Source: B75-G9 sp964564905 (GTDB lineage: Archaea > Hadarchaeota > Hadarchaeia > Hadarchaeales > Hadarchaeaceae). Taken from it: DNA of 7,189 nt. Position numbers and translations under genes: made by a program. The notes beneath the pieces are model-generated. The model was not told the DNA's origin and searched no databases. It worked only from the letters and a program-made list of their open reading frames with translations. Each line of letters opens with the position of its first letter. Position 1 is the first letter of the stretch. The stretch spans positions 1-7,189 of the forward strand of contig CAZMCI010000047.1 in the NCBI GenBank assembly GCA_964564905.1, read 5' to 3'. Positions 1-3,959 of this stretch are shown in pieces.

Positions 1-8
1 CTGCAAGC

Positions 9-20
9 TTTTTTTTGTTT
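9..20 (+). terminator. T-rich tract, possible terminator of an upstream gene
   Basis: A run of eight T, then G, then TTT lies just before the first gene. Archaeal RNA polymerase commonly stops at oligo-T tracts, so this could end a plus-strand gene lying off the window. The frame of the first gene is also open through it to the window edge, so the tract could instead be coding. Low confidence. Confidence 0.25.
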
Positions 21-45
21 CGGGCACAGATCATACACGGGCATT

Positions 46-846
46 ATGCCACAAATTCAAGTCACATTGACCCCTCCAGAATCAAAACGGCTTATCGCGA
101 AAGCCGTGGCCGTGCTTCCGGAGGTAAAGAAAGCTCTGAAAAGCGGAATAATCGTTGTGGGGCTCGGTACTACAAACGCCCGTGTGGCAGAGGAGATCCT
201 GAAGCGAAAAATTCAGCGCGAAAGGTTCGTGGCCGGCATGATCCTACCAAAAGGGACATGTATCCTGCCCAAGGAAAAACGTGCTCGCACGATGATCATC
301 CGCAGGGGAAAGGTGATCGAAGCGGAGATAGACGACGTGTTGAACGAGCTAACGCCCGGGGATGTCGTCATCAAAGGTGCTAACGCGATAGATGCAACCG
401 GCACGGCGGGCGTTTTTCTGGCATCGAGAAGCGGCGGCACGGTCGGAAAGGTACTCGGAACGATAGTTTCCCGAGGAGTCAACCTGATCGTCCCTGTGGG
501 CTTGGAAAAATTTATCCCAGGATCGGTATCCGAGGTTTCCAGACTTTCGGGAATTTTCCGGTTTGATTACACTACAGGATGTCCGGTTGGAGTGATGCCC
601 GTGTGTGGCAAGGTGGTCACGGAACTAAACGCTGTAAAGATCCTCACTGGTGCGGAAACCATGGTGATGGGCAAGGGCGGAATCTCCGGAGCTCAAGGTA
701 GTGTGACCCTTCTGATCAGAGGAAGTTCCGGTCAAATCCAAAAGTTTAGAAGAATTTTAAAACAGGTGAAGAACGAGCCAGAGATCGCTATAGAGACCAA
801 CTGCAAAACATGCGTATACACGGATTGCTGGTATCTGAGAGAGTGA
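46..846 (+). CDS. Conserved protein of unknown function, 266 aa
   Basis: I recognise the general look of a conserved hypothetical family in thermophilic archaea and bacteria but no experimental function. Visible features are an N-terminal TPPESKRLIAKAV segment (residues 9-21), a strand followed by a glycine loop GLGTTN (39-44), GANAID (111-116), and a glycine-rich stretch ending in a hydrophobic strand and VGLEK. A C-terminal cluster of cysteines, C253, C256 and C261, could bind a metal. The GLGTTN loop after a beta strand recalls the phosphate-binding loop of ribose-5-phosphate isomerase or NagB-like folds, but this is only a resemblance. There is no signal peptide or clear membrane segment, so it is probably cytosolic. 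ATG 46 is chosen because the family-like sequence begins there. The reading frame is open upstream to the window edge, and only a weak GGGC lies before the ATG. Its TGA stop overlaps the end of the putative insertion-sequence relic. Confidence 0.85.
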   Translation: MPQIQVTLTPPESKRLIAKAVAVLPEVKKALKSGIIVVGLGTTNARVAEEILKRKIQRERFVAGMILPKGTCILPKEKRARTMIIRRGKVIEAEIDDVLNELTPGDVVIKGANAIDATGTAGVFLASRSGGTVGKVLGTIVSRGVNLIVPVGLEKFIPGSVSEVSRLSGIFRFDYTTGCPVGVMPVCGKVVTELNAVKILTGAETMVMGKGGISGAQGSVTLLIRGSSGQIQKFRRILKQVKNEPEIAIETNCKTCVYTDCWYLRE

Positions 847-1041
847 GCCACCCCAGTTTCGCAGGGGGCTTTCTGCTTCAGCGACAGGACTTGCCACGGC
901 TTGCGCAGAGATGTCGAACAGAGACCCCGTTTCCACAAGCGTTGGTTCGGGCCGTCCCAGTCCCACCCGATCCGAAAGATACGCAGGGATGCTACATGAC
1001 TCCTGTTGAATCCATCCCGGAATAAACCGACGAAAAACCGG
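843..1041 (-). mobile_element. Probable IS200/IS605 (IS1341-type) relic: TnpB-like tail and right end
   Basis: On the minus strand an open frame from 1041 downward reads through TLVETG (942-925) and VAEAESP (885-865), ending near LRNWGG (864-847). The spacing and wording of these motifs resemble the C-terminal tails of archaeal IS1341-type TnpB proteins, where the coding tail overlaps the right-end guide-RNA scaffold. The last part forms an imperfect palindrome (846-870) followed on the minus strand by GGCTCAC, like the ends of this family. The RuvC-like domain and zinc finger of TnpB are missing: no CxxC or DRDxNAA motif is seen up to position 1150. It is therefore a dead remnant, or possibly only an RNA scaffold. 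No transposase TnpA and no left end are visible. The call rests on recalled family patterns, not an alignment; the alternative is ordinary intergenic sequence. Confidence 0.42.
846..870 (-). repeat. Imperfect palindrome, putative IS right-end hairpin
   Basis: AGCC (846-849) and CCC (851-853) pair with GGG (864-866) and GGCT (867-870), giving seven base pairs with A850 bulged and a ten-base loop. The hairpin sits two bases past the start of the TGA stop of the first gene. A subterminal imperfect hairpin at the end is typical of IS200/IS605 elements, where TnpA recognises it and it forms the end of the guide RNA. It could equally act as a transcript-end structure for the plus-strand gene. Confidence 0.5.
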
Positions 1042-1153
1042 TCAGAACGCCCCCGAGAAATGTTTTAGCTCGGAATCGGCGCCCAACCAAAACCGAAAGC
1101 TGTGGGTCACCTCTCTGCTTCCTCTCTTTCGAAGAGACTTCTCGGTGATGAAG
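1042..1153. other. Gene-free stretch between IS relic and DUF211 gene
   Basis: No frame on either strand gives a convincing protein here and no tRNA-like arms were found. The only structure noted is a short perfect hairpin at 1123-1137, described separately. Lost TnpB sequence might once have lain here, but none is recognisable. Confidence 0.5.
1123..1137. repeat. Perfect inverted repeat, 6-bp stem with TCG loop
   Basis: TCTCTT pairs with AAGAGA around a TCG loop. It lies 16 bases past the stop of the minus-strand DUF211 gene, so it would form near the 3' end of that transcript. No U-run follows on the minus strand, so it is not a classical intrinsic terminator. Confidence 0.4.
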
Positions 1154-1486
1154 TTAATCCTTATCCTCCTGGGTGCGAAGTCTAGATCGTTTTTCCTTGG
1201 AAGAAGAATCACCGGACTTGAAACTACCGGTGCTCACTTCATCCACGCTGTGAATAACACCTCCCCACTCTTCTATCGCGGCTCTGATCTTACCATAGTC
1301 GAGTTCGCCCTCCACTGTCACCTTGACGGTCTCGGTATCTTTATCTATTTCAATAAGCGTGACATTAGCACCGCTCACGCCCGGAACCGCACCCAGCTTG
1401 GCAGCAAACTCAGGCAGCGTCGGACTATGGGGTTTCAGTACGTCCAACACCAATTTTCTGATATTTGCAGAACTCCTTTTCGACAT
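1154..1486 (-). CDS. DUF211 family protein, 110 aa
   Basis: This small protein matches the archaeal DUF211 family (COG1888). The hallmark LVLDVLKPH lies at residues 12-20, followed by the PGV turn (35-37), NVTLIEIDKDTETVKVTVEG (41-60), and GGVIHSVDEVSTG (75-87). Known members adopt a ferredoxin-like fold and assemble into rings or oligomers; their biological role is not established. The core of about 90 residues is full length. Residues 88-110 are a charged Lys/Ser/Asp-rich tail that looks disordered and is longer than I recall for most members. ATG at 1486 is used because an in-frame TGA lies four codons upstream. There is no good Shine-Dalgarno sequence, but a TTAAAATT box about 30 bases upstream would fit a leaderless or very short-leader transcript. 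The gene is transcribed away from the RPA cluster and appears monocistronic. Confidence 0.9.
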   Translation of the reverse strand: MSKRSSANIRKLVLDVLKPHSPTLPEFAAKLGAVPGVSGANVTLIEIDKDTETVKVTVEGELDYGKIRAAIEEWGGVIHSVDEVSTGSFKSGDSSSKEKRSRLRTQEDKD

Positions 1487-1513
1487 GTGAGTCGTTCATC
1501 TCTTTCTTTTTCC

Positions 1514-1521
1514 AATTTTAA
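1514..1521 (-). promoter_or_regulatory. TATA-like box for the DUF211 gene
   Basis: On the minus strand this reads TTAAAATT, centred about 32 bases before the ATG at 1486. Archaeal TATA boxes sit about 25-27 bases before the transcription start, which would put the start only a few bases ahead of the ATG. That agrees with the absence of a Shine-Dalgarno site. There is no strong purine-rich BRE, so confidence is moderate. Confidence 0.4.
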
Positions 1522-1575
1522 CTCTATCGGCGAAGTCTCCCTGAGAAAGCCGGGGGATGGAAGTCGCTTTTCCCG

Positions 1576-1583
1576 TTTATAAG
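1576..1583 (+). promoter_or_regulatory. TATA-like box upstream of the structured region
   Basis: TTTATAAG is the best plus-strand TATA-like sequence in the intergenic region. It would place a transcript start near 1604, giving either a small RNA or a leader of roughly 270 bases for the RPA cluster. The bases just upstream (TTCCCG) are not a good BRE. The box is nearly symmetric and reads TTATAAA on the minus strand, so it could instead serve a longer leader of the DUF211 gene. Confidence 0.35.
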
Positions 1584-1586
1584 GAA

Positions 1587-1823
1587 CCCCCACCCAAGTC
1601 CCTGCCGAGTAGGGAGAGGCCACCCCGAATTTACGCCTGTGGAAAAACTGATGATCCACACGGCGCAGGTAAGCTGGACATCGGGACCTCCGTAACCGCC
1701 TGGAGAGGATGGGATCGAGTCCGGTGGACGAGAGGGGGAAGGATATCACCTCTATCGGCGGATGACTTAGGCCAAAACCCAAGAACCTTCCAAAGTAGGG
1801 TGTGGGGATGCAGAGCCGTGCAT
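1587..1823 (+). ncRNA. Candidate structured RNA or long structured leader, unidentified
   Basis: About 390 bases separate the DUF211 start from the RPA start, and this part holds many complementary segments. A closing helix pairs CCCCCACCC (1587-1595) with 1798-1807 (nine pairs, T1803 bulged). Inside are TCCCT/AGGGA (1599-1615); a ten-pair stem 1634-1643/1655-1665 with C1661 bulged and loop AAAACTGATGA; CCTCC/GGAGAGG (1687-1707); GTCC-GGT-GGAC (1719-1729); and AGAGG/CCTCT (1731-1753). ATGCA/TGCAT (1808-1823) follows. Apical loops are purine-rich on the plus strand, which favours that sense. The TGATGA loop resembles a kink-turn or C box, the type of site bound by L7Ae. I did not find the conserved cores of RNase P RNA, SRP RNA, 5S rRNA or tRNA. 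If transcription starts near 1604 the closing helix would not form, so the ends are uncertain. Confidence 0.38.
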
Positions 1824-1862
1824 GGGCAACCAATTTCGCTCAAAATCCTTTTAGTACTGAAC

Positions 1863-1866
1863 AGGA
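1863..1866 (+). promoter_or_regulatory. Ribosome binding site deciding the RPA start
   Basis: AGGA lies seven bases before ATG 1874. A second in-frame ATG at 1886 has only GGGG, inside the coding sequence, as a possible site. The frame is open upstream to a GTG at 1802, but that stretch overlaps the base-paired region and does not look like protein, so 1874 is preferred. Confidence 0.55.
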
Positions 1867-1873
1867 ATTTATC

Positions 1874-3937
1874 ATGGGGCTGGACATGGAGCTGAATTTT
1901 GAGCAGATGGTGGAGAAAATTTTGGCGGATTCCAACGTCACACGCGACGAGCTGATGAATCGCATCCACAGCAAGCAAAAGGAACTGGGCGGATTTGTGA
2001 CCATGGAGGGTGCCGCAAACATCGTCGCCCGAGAACTGGGGATAGTTTTCGAGCATGGGGGACCAGAAATCCGGGCTCTGCGGATCGGGGATCTAATTCC
2101 AGGTATGTCAAAGATCGACATAGTGGCGAGGGTTGTACGAGTTCACGAACCTAGAGAGTTCCAGCGATCTAGTGGGAGCACTGGAGTGGTGGGCAGTTTG
2201 CTACTGGAAGATGGAACTGGACGAATCAGACTTGTACTGTGGAACGACAGGGCCACCATGATCAAAGAAGGAAAAGTGCAAAAAGGAGATATCGTCAGGA
2301 TCCAGAATGCCTACGTCCGCGAGGGATTGGACGGACAGCCGGAGCTTGGTATCGGCACGAGGGGTAGTATCGTGGTAAATCCCGAGGATCCACGTGCTGC
2401 AGAGCTTCCCAAGCTCATGGACTCGGAAGTGAAGATATCCGAGTTGAGAAGGGAAATGGCAGAAGCCGATGTCTCTGGAAGAGTTATGGCGGTAAGTGAC
2501 TGCAGAGTTTTCGAACGGCCCGACAAGAGCAAGGGCAAAGTTTCCACCCTTCTGCTTGCAGATTCCACTGGACAGATACGGGTCTCGTTGTGGGACAAAT
2601 GGGCCGAATTATCAAAAGAACTTAAACGGGGAGACGCGATAAAACTTGAGAATGCTATAATTCGTGCTAGGCCAGGAAGGCGGGTAGAACTCAGCCTAGA
2701 TGCCCGCGGTCGTCTGGTTCGTCTTGATGACGCTGAGCTACCGGAAATCCCCGAACGTCAGATGAAACTAAATGAAATTGAGCCAGGTATGCCAATTCTG
2801 GACATATCGGCCAAGATAAAAAGGATATTTCCACCACATGAATTCAAACGTGCGGATGGGTCACATGGAAAAGTACAAAGTGCGATCTTGGTGGATGACA
2901 CAGGCAGCGCCCGAGCCTCGTTCTGGGGAGCGGCTGCGGATGTGCTTCAGAGGCTCCAGCCTGGAGATGTGGTGCTCTTGAAAAACGCTTACACCCGCAC
3001 GGGATTGGGAGGCAGGACGGAGATACACATTGGCGGAACCACCACTGTTGAAGTTAACCCTCCCGGAATAAGGGTTGGAGAGCCGAAGCCCGGAGCCGTT
3101 AGGATAGGCGAACTCGAGCCAAATATGGATGCGCTGGAAGTGGTCGGAAGGGTTGTTGAGGTCATGGAGCCACGTGACTTCACGCGTCCCGATGGCAGAA
3201 AGGGGAAGGTGGCGTCCATGATCATAGGAGATCAGAGCGGTACGGTACGAGTTTCGCTCTGGCATGAACAGGCGGAAAAAGTTCGCGAATTAAAAGCTGG
3301 AGACATTGTGAAGTTGGTCGACTGTTACAGCACGCTTGGTCTATTTGGACAGACCGAGTTACACTTGTCTAGGGGCGCTCTCGAGATCAACCCGGATGTG
3401 GAGGGGCTTCCTCCTGTCGAAGTGATAAGGGAAATAGTCCCGGAGGCGAAGAGGTGCAAAATATCCGAGATAGAGAAAGAAGGCATGCGGATACAGGTAA
3501 GGGGAACGGTGGTGCAGGTTTTTCACCGGAGGCCTGTATTTGACACATGCCCGAACTGTGGCAGAAATCTCGGAAGCGTGGACACGAACATGTTCTGCGA
3601 GGAGTGCGGAAAAGTCGTCACGCCGGAACATCGTGTGGTGCTCAGCTTTCTGCTGGACGATGGCACCGACAACATACGAGTGGTCCTGTTTGGCAAAGTG
3701 GCAGAGAACCTGATCGGCATGAACGCGCAACAGGTTTTTGAGTCGTTCAGAAACGCTCCCGAACTGGGAAAATTTTATGACGGGCTGAAACTGGTTGGAA
3801 AGGAGCTGGTGGTCACGGGCATAGTGAGGCATGATAGTTATCTCAACCAGCTCGAATTAAGGGCTCTCAGTGTGGATGTGGCGGAGCCCAAGCACGAGGC
3901 AAGACTGATTATTGAAAAGTTAAAAGAGGAAACGTGA
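1874..3937 (+). CDS. rpa: Replication protein A, single-chain with five OB folds and a zinc ribbon
   Basis: This is the archaeal single-stranded DNA-binding protein, which coats ssDNA during replication, recombination and repair. The 687-residue product has an N-terminal helical segment (about 6-62). Four tandem OB folds follow at about 66-170, 186-284, 297-396 and 409-507. Each carries a TG-x-(I/V/A)-R strand ending in a conserved tryptophan (W123, W240, W351, W463). A fifth OB fold (about 528-672) has phenylalanine at that place (F606) and a zinc ribbon C559-PN-C562 ... C575-EE-C578 inserted where the other repeats have an RPDGxxGKV loop. This architecture matches single-subunit RPA of methanogens such as Methanothermobacter, not the short bacterial-type SSB of Thermoproteota (formerly Crenarchaeota). 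The protein is cytosolic and full length with all zinc ligands present. radA begins 22 bases downstream, so the two are almost certainly co-transcribed, matching RadA loading onto RPA-covered DNA. Confidence 0.95.
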   Translation: MGLDMELNFEQMVEKILADSNVTRDELMNRIHSKQKELGGFVTMEGAANIVARELGIVFEHGGPEIRALRIGDLIPGMSKIDIVARVVRVHEPREFQRSSGSTGVVGSLLLEDGTGRIRLVLWNDRATMIKEGKVQKGDIVRIQNAYVREGLDGQPELGIGTRGSIVVNPEDPRAAELPKLMDSEVKISELRREMAEADVSGRVMAVSDCRVFERPDKSKGKVSTLLLADSTGQIRVSLWDKWAELSKELKRGDAIKLENAIIRARPGRRVELSLDARGRLVRLDDAELPEIPERQMKLNEIEPGMPILDISAKIKRIFPPHEFKRADGSHGKVQSAILVDDTGSARASFWGAAADVLQRLQPGDVVLLKNAYTRTGLGGRTEIHIGGTTTVEVNPPGIRVGEPKPGAVRIGELEPNMDALEVVGRVVEVMEPRDFTRPDGRKGKVASMIIGDQSGTVRVSLWHEQAEKVRELKAGDIVKLVDCYSTLGLFGQTELHLSRGALEINPDVEGLPPVEVIREIVPEAKRCKISEIEKEGMRIQVRGTVVQVFHRRPVFDTCPNCGRNLGSVDTNMFCEECGKVVTPEHRVVLSFLLDDGTDNIRVVLFGKVAENLIGMNAQQVFESFRNAPELGKFYDGLKLVGKELVVTGIVRHDSYLNQLELRALSVDVAEPKHEARLIIEKLKEET

Positions 3938-3948
3938 AAATCGATGAT

Positions 3949-3953
3949 GGAGG
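3949..3953 (+). promoter_or_regulatory. Strong ribosome binding site for radA (TTG start)
   Basis: GGAGG lies six bases before TTG 3960. An in-frame TGA at 3945-3947 excludes any earlier start. TTG is therefore the start codon, followed by the typical RadA N-terminus. Confidence 0.8.
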
Positions 3954-3959
3954 CATAAT

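Noticed and set aside
810..1025. 71-codon plus-strand frame after the first gene
   Set aside because: It has proline-rich low-information sequence, no ribosome binding site, and overlaps the first gene and the putative IS right end in sense opposite to the TnpB-like tail.
1123..1137. Intrinsic terminator of the DUF211 gene
   Set aside because: The hairpin is perfect but no U-run follows on the minus strand, and archaea rarely rely on hairpin terminators.
1145..1582. 145-codon plus-strand frame opposite the DUF211 gene
   Set aside because: It is antisense to a clear family member and its translation has no recognisable features.
1711..1729. tRNA T-arm-like ATCGAGTCC
   Set aside because: No matching stem, no D-arm, anticodon arm or acceptor pairing nearby on either strand.
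1587..1823. RNase P RNA (closing helix, AAGTCC, CAGGTAAG and GGATGACT wording)
   Set aside because: The universal P4 strands (GGAAAGTCC-like and ACAGAA-like cores) and the CR II sequence are missing in the required order; the similarities are short and scattered.
1587..1823. SRP (7S) RNA
   Set aside because: No helix 8 core (GGAAG ... AGCAGC type) and no archaeal Alu-domain consensus on either strand.
1812..1830. Group II intron domain V start (GAGCCGTGCATG)
   Set aside because: The complementary 3' strand of domain V is absent and there is no reverse transcriptase; the segment is better explained by the ATGCA/TGCAT hairpin.
1802..1873. N-terminal extension of RPA from GTG 1802
   Set aside because: The first 24 residues do not resemble RPA, overlap a base-paired region, and ATG 1874 has a good AGGA seven bases upstream.
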